A stretch of 64,000 nucleotides of DNA, taken from assembly GCA_965243145.1 (NCBI GenBank), contig CBDEUB010000002.1, positions 2,356,001-2,420,000 on the forward strand, written 5' to 3'. Positions 9,872 through 18,054 of this stretch are shown piece after piece. Position 1 is the first letter of the stretch, and the number at the start of each line of letters is the position of its first letter. Made by a program: the position numbers and the translations under genes. The stretch is from CBDBLK01 sp965243145 (GTDB taxonomy: Bacteria; Bdellovibrionota; Bacteriovoracia; Bacteriovoracales; Bacteriovoracaceae). The notes under the pieces are model-generated. The model did no database searches, had not been told where the DNA came from, and saw only the letters and a program-made list of their open reading frames with translations.

Positions 9872-12169
9872 ATGGCCAAACTGGTTTTATCCTTTTTGAT
9901 TTTGAATTTGTGTTCACCTGTGTGGGCGGGAGTGTGCCAAATATCTGCCAAAGTTTTGTTTGCAGAACTCAAGAAAGTGGTGCACACCCACAAAGCGACC
10001 ATCACTACCGTGGAAGTCAACGATATGCTCAACGGATGGAGTGACTTGGCGGAAAATCCTCGCATAACGGATGTCTTTGAAGTGAGCAATGCCTTTGGTA
10101 CACCAGTGGCCGACTTCCTCCAACACTTTGGCCATCTCAAAAATCATATCGATCCTGAAAATATTATCAAAGGCAAACCTTCACTGAGCGATGAACAGAA
10201 GTGGCGCATTTTTAAGCGCGTGCATTTATACCTGTCTGACCTGATTGAACAAACTGCAAGGGAGAAAAATCTTTCTTTGGATGAATTGGCCGAACAGACT
10301 GGCATAGCGCCCAAACTTCTCTACGGAGTGGTGGAGGGCATGGGCCTTCCCCGTTTTGCCGCATTCCTTGAACTATTGGCCAAGTTGAATGTTAGCGCAG
10401 ACGAATTTTTAAGGAGTGTGGAAATTTCGTTGCGTGATAAGGTGGTGATGCGTGCATCCCGCGAGGGTAAAATACCTTTTGGCCTGTGGAGAAAGGGAGA
10501 AATTGAAGAGCGCGAAAGGCAGCTTTACAACAAGATTCAACGCGATTTGGAGGATATTTTTTTAAATGGCCTTGTGCCGGAAGGTAATATTGAACTCATG
10601 CGTTTTAAGGCCGCTATTTTAGAACGCCATTCTTATTCCCCTAACAAAAAATTGGCAGTGCGGCCAATAAATTTGATTAGCATGATCCAAACTGCGCACA
10701 TGCTGGGCCTTAAACTTTCCGAGGTTTTTCAGTATGCCGGGGACTTAAAAAACCACATTTCGTGGGATGGTATCGAATCGAGGTCACTTCTTTCCAGAGC
10801 GGTGCTGAGAGAAGTGTCCAGACACATTCACCAGCGCTTGGCCTGGACATTTCGAGAATCGGGTAAAACTTTAAAAGAGTTGTCAGATGAAACTGGCATG
10901 CCTCTTAGATTTCTTAGAGAGACGATCATCAATGGGCGCAACCGCATTTCTTATTTTGTCATGGAATCGGTATTGCAGGCCTTGAACCTGGACGCCGTCC
11001 GATTTTTGGAAAAATTGGAATCCGGTGGAATCCTCGACATTCACTCGCCTCATTTGAGAGAAAGAGAGGCGAATGGTGCTGCCTTTATAGGAGAGAGGAT
11101 TATTCAAGTGAAACAGATACTTGCTCCGGTTGCTTCAAAATCCCGATTGAAAAAGATCATAACCACAGATGTAGATCCTCGAACTGGACAAACTTTAACC
11201 CAAAGGGATGTGGCCTTTGAAACGGTTTATAAAACTTCCAGAGTGGGCAATATTTCCTTGTCTGACTTAGTGAATGATCGGCCGATCACAACTTTGATCG
11301 AACCCGAAAACGCCAATTTGGAACAAGTTTCAGCGCAGGAAATAAAACGCGCCAGACGGCTACTCAACCATTTGTTGCTTGGCGAGGCCAGGCGGCAGAG
11401 GGATTTGCACGATCTTACGCTTACCCGTCTGGCCATCAATGCCGGCATCTATACCAGACGGCTCAAAATTCTTTTGGCCGGAGGCACTCCATCGTATTCC
11501 ATGCTTCGTCAAATTGTTGAAGATGGCCTGGGGATTCCCCTGCCCCGCTTTTTGGAAAATTTTGAGGCGAAACTCAAAGGCGTGGATCACCTGCCCGCTC
11601 CCTCTCAGAATGTTTTGGCCGAATTGGAAGGCCCCTATTTGAGTCGAGAAGTCACCGCCAGGGTGGAATGGGTCAAGGAGCGCTTTTTCCAGGTGCGCGA
11701 CCTCCTGTCGGCGCTCAATGTGGGAATCACAATGTTTGAGAAGGCCACCGGAATAACTTCCTTTAGTGCTTGGGCACAAAATCGCCACAATGGTGGCCTG
11801 GGGCAAATTTATACGACGGCCAGACTGTGCCACTTTTTGGGCATCAGTCTGTCAGATTTTTTGGGCCAAAAAGATTTGGCCACATTGGTGGATGCCCGCC
11901 ATCTCAATTTTGAACGCTTGTCCGAAGAGAGTATTCAGCGGGCGATCAACAGTATTAAGGACAATCTCAACCGGCGTCGCAAGGATTTGGGCATTTTGGA
12001 ATGGGACTTTGAAATTTTGTTGGGGGCCTTTGAAACGCAAAAATTAAGTTTTTTATTCTCCACCGATGCTGGCCCCTCCTTCCCCTGGTTCCGCTATTTT
12101 CAATCCGCCGAGATTTTGGCCCAGGAAGGTGAGGATGGCCTGTTTTTATTGGAGGGAGTGGCCCTTTAA
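9872..12169 (+). CDS. Exported multi-HTH (XRE-like repeat) protein 4
   Basis: 765 residues; the ATG lies two bases after the TGA of paralog 3. The signal peptide is ~19 residues (cleavage after VWA), again followed by a short segment with one Cys (GVCQ). The XRE-like units are especially clear here: LSLDELAEQTGIAPKLL with LAKLNVSADEFL, then KTLKELSDETGMPLRFL, LTLTRLAINAGIYTRRL, and a C-terminal FPWFRYFQSAEILA. Seven or eight units fit in the mature protein. It ends the array; no hairpin terminator is visible before the transketolase promoter at 12185. Function unknown. Alternatives to DNA binding are adhesion or peptide recognition outside the cell. Confidence 0.83.
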   Translation: MAKLVLSFLILNLCSPVWAGVCQISAKVLFAELKKVVHTHKATITTVEVNDMLNGWSDLAENPRITDVFEVSNAFGTPVADFLQHFGHLKNHIDPENIIKGKPSLSDEQKWRIFKRVHLYLSDLIEQTAREKNLSLDELAEQTGIAPKLLYGVVEGMGLPRFAAFLELLAKLNVSADEFLRSVEISLRDKVVMRASREGKIPFGLWRKGEIEERERQLYNKIQRDLEDIFLNGLVPEGNIELMRFKAAILERHSYSPNKKLAVRPINLISMIQTAHMLGLKLSEVFQYAGDLKNHISWDGIESRSLLSRAVLREVSRHIHQRLAWTFRESGKTLKELSDETGMPLRFLRETIINGRNRISYFVMESVLQALNLDAVRFLEKLESGGILDIHSPHLREREANGAAFIGERIIQVKQILAPVASKSRLKKIITTDVDPRTGQTLTQRDVAFETVYKTSRVGNISLSDLVNDRPITTLIEPENANLEQVSAQEIKRARRLLNHLLLGEARRQRDLHDLTLTRLAINAGIYTRRLKILLAGGTPSYSMLRQIVEDGLGIPLPRFLENFEAKLKGVDHLPAPSQNVLAELEGPYLSREVTARVEWVKERFFQVRDLLSALNVGITMFEKATGITSFSAWAQNRHNGGLGQIYTTARLCHFLGISLSDFLGQKDLATLVDARHLNFERLSEESIQRAINSIKDNLNRRRKDLGILEWDFEILLGAFETQKLSFLFSTDAGPSFPWFRYFQSAEILAQEGEDGLFLLEGVAL

Positions 12170-12184
12170 ACTGACGGAGAGCGC

Positions 12185-12213
12185 TTGACAGGGCGGTAAA
12201 ATCCCGGTTTGAT
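12185..12213 (+). promoter_or_regulatory. Sigma-70-like promoter of the transketolase gene
   Basis: TTGACA at 12185-12190 and TTTGAT at 12208-12213 are separated by 17 bp, 11 bp before the ATG at 12224. This fits a housekeeping promoter with a very short leader. Confidence 0.5.
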
Positions 12214-12223
12214 AGGGGTTATT

Positions 12224-14350
12224 ATGCTCATCCCTCTGCCTTTTCCTTCATCTTTGGCGGCGACTCCTGCTGGCCCGCCGCGTTTTGGATATGCGGTCAA
12301 AAATTTGGCCAGAGAAGAGGAAATTTTGGCCTGTCCCCGGGCCATCCGTGCCCTGCTCTTGTTGATGAATCAGCACGCCGTCATAGGAGGGGCCGCCTGC
12401 CACTGGGGGGGGAGCAGCGCCTTTGCCGAAATTTTTAGTTCCCTGCACGCCCTGATGTTTCGAGAGAGCGAGGCCCCGTGGCACCACAAATTTCACTTCG
12501 TCAACGATGCTGGCCACACGGAAAACGCCCTCTACGCCCTGAGAAGTCTGTACCAGTTTGACGGCCTGGATTTTGAAAAGCTCAAGGGATTCCGCTCGCT
12601 GGAGAGCAAACTCACCGGACACGGAGAGGCCCACCTCAACCCCGAGGGGGTGCTCATTTCCAACGGGCCGCTGGGTTCGGCCCTACCCCAGGCCCAGGGC
12701 CTGGCCATCGCCGATCGCCTGCTCGGCAATCGGCGCACTACCGTGTGCACCCTCTCCGACGGCGGGGCCATGGAGGGGGAGGCGCGGGAGGCCTTGGCGG
12801 CGATTCCGGGACTGGCGGCGCGGGAAAAACTCAATCCCTTCGTTCTCATTATTTCCGACAACAACACCAAACTCTCCGGCCGCATCGACCGCGATGCTTT
12901 TTCCATGGGGCCTTCCTTTGCCGCCCTGGAGACATTGGGTTGGAATTTGCACACAGTGGAAGATGGCCATCACTTGCCGGAAGTTCACCGCTGTATCGAG
13001 CGGGCCATAGAGGAGGCCAGCGAAAATTCTACTAGGCCAGTGGCCCTGGTAGTGCAAACGGTGAAGGGCAAGGGCCTGGCCTCGACGGAAAAGGCGGATG
13101 CGGGAGGGCACGGTTATCCCCTCAAAGCGCGCGATCCCCAATTGCCCGACTGCCTCCATGAGTTGTACGCCGGCGAAGAAGTCCCCGCTGTCTTTAAAGA
13201 CTGGGCGGCGGACATTTTGGCCTCTCGGCCAGAATTTGCACAAAAAGTCACTGCTCACAATTTAGGTCAGATTGGGGGGAAGCGAGACAGAGCGACTGAG
13301 GTGTGCTACAAGCACATCGCAGGGAGCGATGGCGAAGCTGACTCACAAGATGGCCTGAAGTGTGAGCAGTTGCGAAAAGAGAAGGTGCAGGTGGGTTTTG
13401 GCCTCGCCTTAATCGAGGCCGCCCAAGACGGCCTGCCAGTGGCCAGCGTGTGCGCCGATTTGCAAGGCTCCACCGGCACGGCGGCCTTTCACCGCGCTTT
13501 TCCCGAGCGCAAGATCGATGTCGGAGTGGCCGAGGCGAATATGGTTTCAGTGGCGGTGGGCCTCTCCAAAAGCGGCCTGATTCCGGTAGTGGACACCTTC
13601 GCCCAGTTTGGAGTGACGAAGGGCAATTTGCCGCTCATCATGGCGGGCCTCAGTCAGGGGCCAGTGGTGGGCCTCTTCAGTCATATCGGGTTTCAAGATG
13701 CCGCCGATGGGGCGGGCCACCAGGCCACCACTTATTTATCGGCAGTGACGGGCATCCCCCACCTTGAAGTGGTAGTGTGTGCTTGTTCCACCGAGGCCCG
13801 CGTTTACTTGGGCCAGGTCTTGCGGGATTTTGCCGAAACCAGACGGCGCGGAGAAGTTCCCCCCAGCACCCTCTTTTTCATGGGCCGGGAAAACTTTCCC
13901 ACCGAATACCGCGCGGGATTGGACTACACTTATGGAAAAGTTCAAGTTTTGCGCGAAGGTGACGCTGGCCTGATCGTGGCCTCTGGCCCCATGGTGCCCA
14001 AGGCCCTTTTGGCCGCCGAGATTTTGGCCGAGGGGGGGCACTCCCTTACAGTGGCCAATAATCCTTTTGTCGGCCGCCCCGATGTAGGGGCAATCCGTGA
14101 TCTTTTGGCGCGCAACCGATCCCGTCTCATCACTGTGGAAGACCACCAAATTGTGGGCGGTGCCGGCGGCCTTTTGGCCCACGCTCTCTTGAGGGAGGGG
14201 GTGGAATTTCAACTGCAATCGCTGGGCAACCGGGGGGAATTTGGCCAATCCGCCTATTGCGCCGACGATCTCTACCGGGCGCGGGGGATGGACGAACACG
14301 CCATTGCCGATGCCTTTGTTCAATTCCTATCAAACCGCGGTGGGGGATAG
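12224..14350 (+). CDS. tkt: Transketolase carrying an in-frame palindromic-element insert
   Basis: 708 residues from ATG 12224. Transketolase (EC 2.2.1.1) moves two-carbon ketol units with thiamine diphosphate in the pentose-phosphate pathway. Visible signatures: the ThDP/Mg-binding SDGGAMEGEAREAL near 185; the catalytic pyrimidine-domain glutamate in VGVAEANMVSVAVGL; the substrate-loop DGAGHQATT; and a C-terminal transketolase domain. Residues ~343-382 are an extra segment absent from normal enzymes (HNLGQIGGK through GLKCEQL), encoded by the palindromic element at 13250-13370. It sits at the linker between the ThDP (PP) and pyrimidine domains, where an insertion could be tolerated. The first ~15 residues resemble a short hydrophobic leader, so localisation is slightly uncertain. 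The 3' end overlaps the opposing GluQ-RS gene by 31 bp. Confidence 0.9.
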   Translation: MLIPLPFPSSLAATPAGPPRFGYAVKNLAREEEILACPRAIRALLLLMNQHAVIGGAACHWGGSSAFAEIFSSLHALMFRESEAPWHHKFHFVNDAGHTENALYALRSLYQFDGLDFEKLKGFRSLESKLTGHGEAHLNPEGVLISNGPLGSALPQAQGLAIADRLLGNRRTTVCTLSDGGAMEGEAREALAAIPGLAAREKLNPFVLIISDNNTKLSGRIDRDAFSMGPSFAALETLGWNLHTVEDGHHLPEVHRCIERAIEEASENSTRPVALVVQTVKGKGLASTEKADAGGHGYPLKARDPQLPDCLHELYAGEEVPAVFKDWAADILASRPEFAQKVTAHNLGQIGGKRDRATEVCYKHIAGSDGEADSQDGLKCEQLRKEKVQVGFGLALIEAAQDGLPVASVCADLQGSTGTAAFHRAFPERKIDVGVAEANMVSVAVGLSKSGLIPVVDTFAQFGVTKGNLPLIMAGLSQGPVVGLFSHIGFQDAADGAGHQATTYLSAVTGIPHLEVVVCACSTEARVYLGQVLRDFAETRRRGEVPPSTLFFMGRENFPTEYRAGLDYTYGKVQVLREGDAGLIVASGPMVPKALLAAEILAEGGHSLTVANNPFVGRPDVGAIRDLLARNRSRLITVEDHQIVGGAGGLLAHALLREGVEFQLQSLGNRGEFGQSAYCADDLYRARGMDEHAIADAFVQFLSNRGGG
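13250..13370 (+). repeat. Palindromic element copy A (121 bp), in frame inside transketolase
   Basis: Perfect 10-bp terminal inverted repeats, ACTGCTCACA at 13250 and TGTGAGCAGT at 13361, extended inward by a ~15-bp imperfect stem (TTTAGGTCA paired with TGGCCTGAA). The centre forms a hairpin, GGTGTGC and GCACATC around a 4-base loop. The element is fully open in the host gene frame. Confidence 0.9.
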
Positions 14351-15186
14351 TCCAACAAGTCGCGGAGTCGGCCTATCTTTTTTTCTCTCTGGCCCGTGGG
14401 CAAATTCCATTGCTTGGCCCACAAATCGATGAGCGAAGTGAAAGACTTGCCGTTGTCGCGCCAAGTGTGCAGCGTCCAGGGGTTTTGCGTTTGCTGCGAA
14501 GACTTGCTCAATTTGCGCCCTTGGGAATCCCGCAAGAGGGGGTGATGGATCAGGTTTTCCCCCTGGGGAAAAGTCCATCCCAGAGGGCCTGCTAAGCGGG
14601 CCTGAAGATCGCCACTGGGCCTTAAATCTTCTCCCCGCACGATAAAATTGATGCCCGCCTCCCGGTCGTCGATCACCGAGGCCAATTGGTAGGCGGGGGT
14701 GTCGTCTTTGCGCCATAAAACGGCATCTTTGAGAGTGTCGTCGAGAGAGGCGTTGTGGGTGCCTCCGCGCCATCGCATGGCCAGGCCCGGCCGCCAGGGG
14801 AGATTTTTGGAATGGCAAGTTCCCGGGTAGGCCCCGTTAGGGGAGAGGCGTTTGATCTCGGATCGCCGGCACTGGCACACAAAAGTGGGCAAATTTTTAA
14901 GTTGCGCAAAATAGGTGTTGCGCCTTTTGATTTGGGAAAAGTTTTTTTTAAAATCGTCTACGCCACTCGGCCCCCCGTCAATGCCGATCCCGATCCACTC
15001 CAGAGAACGAAAAATATCTTCCAGGAAAATATCGCGGGTGCGCCCGTGGTCGGCATCGTCGATGCGCAGGAACAGTTGGCCATTGTGGAAGCGCGCCCAC
15101 CACCAGGTGAGGATAAAATTGTACATATTGCCCAGGTGAACTGGGCCACTGGGAGTGGGAGCTATGCGGGTTTTTGGCCAGGACAT
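14320..15186 (-). CDS. gluQ: Glutamyl-Q tRNA(Asp) synthetase
   Basis: 288 residues. GluQ-RS is a truncated glutamyl-tRNA synthetase paralog that attaches glutamate to queuosine at position 34 of tRNA-Asp. It keeps the class I catalytic core: the HIGH-like PTPSGPVHLGN at the N-terminus and GRKLSKS near residue 220. It lacks the anticodon-binding domain, matching the family's ~290-residue length. The expected zinc-site cysteines are visible as CQC and a later C (PGTCHS). It overlaps the upstream PPC/DUF296 gene by 25 bp, indicating an operon with translational coupling. Confidence 0.92.
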   Translation of the reverse strand: MSWPKTRIAPTPSGPVHLGNMYNFILTWWWARFHNGQLFLRIDDADHGRTRDIFLEDIFRSLEWIGIGIDGGPSGVDDFKKNFSQIKRRNTYFAQLKNLPTFVCQCRRSEIKRLSPNGAYPGTCHSKNLPWRPGLAMRWRGGTHNASLDDTLKDAVLWRKDDTPAYQLASVIDDREAGINFIVRGEDLRPSGDLQARLAGPLGWTFPQGENLIHHPLLRDSQGRKLSKSSQQTQNPWTLHTWRDNGKSFTSLIDLWAKQWNLPTGQREKKIGRLRDLLDYPPPRFDRN

Positions 15187-15605
15187 AGAGAGAGCAGGTT
15201 TAGGCCTATGGCCGAATCGTACTGGCGCGACACTTCCAAGGGCATGGGGGACAGGTGGATTTCCACCGTTACCGCCACTCGGGCGCTGAAGAGGTGTCCT
15301 CCGTAAGTGGAAAAATCCGCCGCCCCCAAGACGGCGTGGATATGAAAAAAGGGCCGGCCTTCCAAGAGGGCCACATTTCCGGTGAGTCCCAAAAGTTCGG
15401 CCTCTTCAGTGAAGTGCCGTCGTTCGTATTGTTTTTGATCCAAGTGGTAAAATCCCAACTCAATATTTTTGAGAGCACCGATGCCGGTGAGTGCTCCCGC
15501 CCGCACGCCGGTTTCCAGGGCAAAGCGTTCCAGAGTGGCAAAGATTTCTTGATCTTTGATCAGGCGGATGAGGTATTGGCCAGAGGTGCTTTTTATGTAT
15601 TCCAT
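15162..15605 (-). CDS. PPC/DUF296 domain protein
   Basis: 147 residues, a single PPC (plant and prokaryote conserved, DUF296) domain. Typical signatures are GALTGIGALKN, the HIHAVLG core and YGGHLF near the C-terminal third. In bacteria these proteins form trimers and are often called DNA-binding by analogy with plant AT-hook proteins, but this one has no AT-hook. It is the last chromosomal gene before the integrative element. Its upstream region was replaced when the element inserted, so its present promoter may lie within attL or the element. Confidence 0.85.
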   Translation of the reverse strand: MEYIKSTSGQYLIRLIKDQEIFATLERFALETGVRAGALTGIGALKNIELGFYHLDQKQYERRHFTEEAELLGLTGNVALLEGRPFFHIHAVLGAADFSTYGGHLFSARVAVTVEIHLSPMPLEVSRQYDSAIGLNLLSLCPGQKPA

Positions 15606-15626
15606 TGGTTGTTTTGCAATGCATTA

Positions 15627-15647
15627 AAATGGGGTGGATGATGGGGC
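15627..15647. repeat. Candidate attL (left attachment site)
   Basis: AAATGGGGTGG followed by two variable bases and GATGGGGC. It is identical at 19 of 21 positions to the 3' terminus of tRNA-His at 48350-48370 and in the same orientation. It lies between the last chromosomal gene and the integrase. Confidence 0.75.
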
Positions 15648-15704
15648 CACTATAACTCCTTTAATTTATTGAATATCGTCCAATAAAAAGTAGTAAAAAT
15701 AGCA

Positions 15705-16883
15705 CTATGCCCTAAAGGGTATGACATTACTATCAAAAAATTTGGTTTTTGGTAATGCGTAGCCCAATTTCTCCGTGTAACCTTTAATTTCAACCCCAGC
15801 AAGCCGATTGTATTCGTCTGTGGTGGACATTTGACTGTGGCCAACAATCTTCATAACCACTGTTAAGGGAACTCCCATTGACAGCATGTTAGTGATGAAT
15901 GTTGCTCGCAAGTCATGGAATTTAACCGGGGCCATATTTACAACTTGGCAAAATTCCTTCAAAACCGTTGATTGCATTCCATGCTTCCAGCACCTAATCC
16001 TAGGTAAAAGAAGATTGTCCCATACAACCGGCACTTTTTCGTTTTTTTTCTCGGGGTCGTCCCACTTCCAAAGTTTTTCCTTGTGGCCTCCTTCATTCAT
16101 CATTTCTGTAATGAGAGTGCGGAGGTCTTGGGAAATGGGGATAACCCGATTTTGGTTGCCTTTGACTTCATGGATGCCATCCTTTGAAGTGAATTGCTTG
16201 TTGACATGAACGAGTCCAGACTCAAAATCAATGTCCGAGTGCCGGACAGCGTAGATTTCGCCGTTTCTCATTCCCGTAAGAAGTGCAAATGCCCAAAGGT
16301 GGTAAAGTTGATGGCCACACTGCTTTGCCTCGTGGAGAAGTTTTTCAGCATCGCTTGATGAAAAAACCCTCTGTTCTTTGGCCGGAACCTTAACCCTAAT
16401 TCCTTTGGCCGGGTTTCGGTTAATGATTCCTTCTTCTATGGCCAGTTCAAAGAGTTTGCGAAGTCTTTTTAGCAAATTACTTCTGCGAACTTGTGAAACA
16501 CTGGCCGGAAGTTCACTAAACAGAAAGTCATAAACATGGCCTTTGCCAAATTCATCCATGCCACGCTCATTCCACTCTTTAGAAAGCCATTTTTTAAGGT
16601 CTCCGTTGTAACCTGTAAGCGTTCCGTGTTTGTGAGTGTACTTCATGCGCTTGAGGCACTCTTTATGCCAATCGGCCCAAGTCCAAAGGCAAACAGCATC
16701 GCATTTAATCTCAAGTTCTCTTTTAAGCTCGTATTCAATCCGGTTGGCAACGGTTACGCTGCTTATGCGCTTTCCATGCTTATCGAATTTTTTACGCTTC
16801 TGGATGCGTTTGCCGTTGGGAAGGCGTTTGTTGACATAGATTTCGTAGTATTTTTTCTTTTCGAGAGTGTAAATGTTTTTCAT
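15705..16883 (-). CDS. int: Tyrosine recombinase (integrase)
   Basis: 392 residues. A phage-type integrase that should catalyse site-specific integration and excision of the element at the tRNA-His att site. Visible parts: an N-terminal arm-binding region with the Arg/Lys-rich KRLPNGKRIQKRKKF motif; a SAM-like core-binding domain (~70-165); and a catalytic domain with Arg in TGMRNGEIYAV, the HDLRATF box, and GHSQMSTTDEYNR containing His and the nucleophilic Tyr. It overlaps the excisionase gene by four bases (ATGA), so the two are translationally coupled. It is transcribed toward attL. Confidence 0.95.
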   Translation of the reverse strand: MKNIYTLEKKKYYEIYVNKRLPNGKRIQKRKKFDKHGKRISSVTVANRIEYELKRELEIKCDAVCLWTWADWHKECLKRMKYTHKHGTLTGYNGDLKKWLSKEWNERGMDEFGKGHVYDFLFSELPASVSQVRRSNLLKRLRKLFELAIEEGIINRNPAKGIRVKVPAKEQRVFSSSDAEKLLHEAKQCGHQLYHLWAFALLTGMRNGEIYAVRHSDIDFESGLVHVNKQFTSKDGIHEVKGNQNRVIPISQDLRTLITEMMNEGGHKEKLWKWDDPEKKNEKVPVVWDNLLLPRIRCWKHGMQSTVLKEFCQVVNMAPVKFHDLRATFITNMLSMGVPLTVVMKIVGHSQMSTTDEYNRLAGVEIKGYTEKLGYALPKTKFFDSNVIPFRA

Positions 16884-17206
16884 TGAAAGGTCTCCTTCTT
16901 TTGAAGAAGGCCCTCCAAATCTTTTATACGAAACCTAAGTCTACTTCCTAACTTGTAAAACTTCACCTGCCCCCTGTGAACACGGATTCGCAGGGCGGTG
17001 GGTGTAATTCCCAAGTAGGTTGCTGCTTCCTCGGTGGGAAGCCATTTTCTCGTCTCTGTCTCTCTTACTTTCGTTTGAATGTCTTGAACGCCATCCACAT
17101 CCAAGGGCATTGCCAAGCGTTCTGCCGAAGGGTCTCTTCGTGTTTCCTTAACAATGTTGCCTTTATCGTACTTCTGGGAAAGTGAAAAGTCATCTTTTTT
17201 GTGCAA
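16880..17206 (-). CDS. Excisionase-like MerR/HTH_17 DNA-binding protein
   Basis: About 108 residues. The C-terminal half is a winged-helix excisionase domain: KWLPTEEAATYLGITPTALR followed by VKFYKLGSRLRFRIKDLEGLL. The N-terminal ~45 residues are charged and not conserved. The start is chosen at TTG 17206 because AGGGAG lies 7 bases upstream on this strand; an in-frame TTG at 17257 is an alternative without a ribosome binding site. It precedes and overlaps int, and probably acts as recombination directionality factor. Confidence 0.8.
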   Translation of the reverse strand: MHKKDDFSLSQKYDKGNIVKETRRDPSAERLAMPLDVDGVQDIQTKVRETETRKWLPTEEAATYLGITPTALRIRVHRGQVKFYKLGSRLRFRIKDLEGLLQKKETFQ

Positions 17207-17397
17207 AATTTTTCTCCCTGTTGGTGAGAATGATCGAATTTGACCCAAATAGTGCAATGGGTTGTAAATTGGCCATAATTAAAAAATGAAGAAAAAATGG
17301 CGTTTTCTTCGTCGAAGATTAAATTGAGAACATTTTAAAATCAGTTTTATGAATCTTTGTGCTTTTTTAAATTAAGACGATAATTACAAAAAAAAAT

Positions 17398-17607
17398 TCA
17401 AAAAAATGGGCCTGTTGATTTACTTTTACGGCGTTTTTTTGAACTTTTACGCTTTTGTTTGTATTCCTCCACGATTCTGAGAATGAGTCTGGCAAGTCTT
17501 TCAAGGCGTTGGCCGTTTTCTTTTTCTCCTAGTTGTACAAATTGGATTTTAACTGGAAGTCGTCTGTTTTTGAGCTGAATAAATTTTTCGGTTTTAAAAC
17601 TATTCAT
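17398..17607 (-). CDS. Small basic protein, unknown
   Basis: About 69 residues from ATG 17607 (a TTG 39 bases upstream is possible; no convincing ribosome binding site for either). It is Lys/Arg-rich, with a C-terminal tail of alternating Lys/Arg/Ser (KQKRKSSKKRRKSKS) suggesting nucleic-acid binding. No family recognised. The region is AT-rich and without GGCC apart from one site, so it may be a recent or non-coding stretch. Confidence 0.35.
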   Translation of the reverse strand: MNSFKTEKFIQLKNRRLPVKIQFVQLGEKENGQRLERLARLILRIVEEYKQKRKSSKKRRKSKSTGPFF

Positions 17608-17672
17608 GTCTAATCGCTTTAAACTTAGACCTAAAGTTTTTCTCAAAAATAGGCATTTGTCTAACTTTTTTG

Positions 17673-17699
17673 GGAAAAAGACGGGCCAAATGGCCCGCC
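17673..17699 (-). terminator. Intrinsic terminator for the 21.7-17.7 kb minus-strand operon
   Basis: On the minus strand GGCGGGCCA and TGGCCCGTC form a 9-bp stem with one G-T pair and a 2-base loop, followed by TTTTTC. It lies 38 bp beyond the stop at 17737. Confidence 0.85.
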
Positions 17700-17736
17700 T
17701 CCTCTGTCCTTTTTTAATGCACTCCCTACCACTTGA

Positions 17737-18054
17737 TTAGTCCTCATTTTCGGCCTGTGAGGCCTTAGATTTTGCCCTGGCCACTTCGAGAATTTGATCC
17801 ACTTCCTCATCGCTTTGTGCTGCCTTGAGGGCCTTATTAAGGTAGTCTCGGCGGTTAAAATGGGCCTTGGCGATGGCCTCCTTCTCTGCGGAAAATGCGG
17901 ACTTGTAAAACCATTCGACGATCCAGGAATTGAGTTTTTTAAGGTTGATTTTGGCAAACTCGTTTTCCTGGACGATCTCGGCAAGCATCGCTTGCATGGC
18001 CTCATTGGCGGCCTCATCCAAGGCCACTTTAGGGCCTGATTTTTTGCTCTTCAT
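17737..18054 (-). CDS. Small helical cytoplasmic protein of the transfer operon
   Basis: 105 residues from ATG 18054, preceded by AAAGGAG, and overlapping the upstream lipoprotein stop (ATGA). Highly charged, predicted fully helical, no signal or membrane segment. Basic N-terminus, acidic C-terminus (QAENED). No family recognised. Its place as last gene before an intrinsic terminator, behind the Replic_Relax and lipoprotein genes, suggests an accessory role in DNA processing or transfer. Confidence 0.7.
   Translation of the reverse strand: MKSKKSGPKVALDEAANEAMQAMLAEIVQENEFAKINLKKLNSWIVEWFYKSAFSAEKEAIAKAHFNRRDYLNKALKAAQSDEEVDQILEVARAKSKASQAENED

Noticed and set aside
12683..13258. Minus-strand open frame inside the transketolase gene
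   Set aside because: The plus strand encodes clear transketolase motifs throughout; the antisense frame has none.
13250..13370. Insert in transketolase as an assembly or sequencing artefact
   Set aside because: Three copies have the same length and independent substitutions, in unrelated contexts, with the frame kept; an artefact would not give this pattern.
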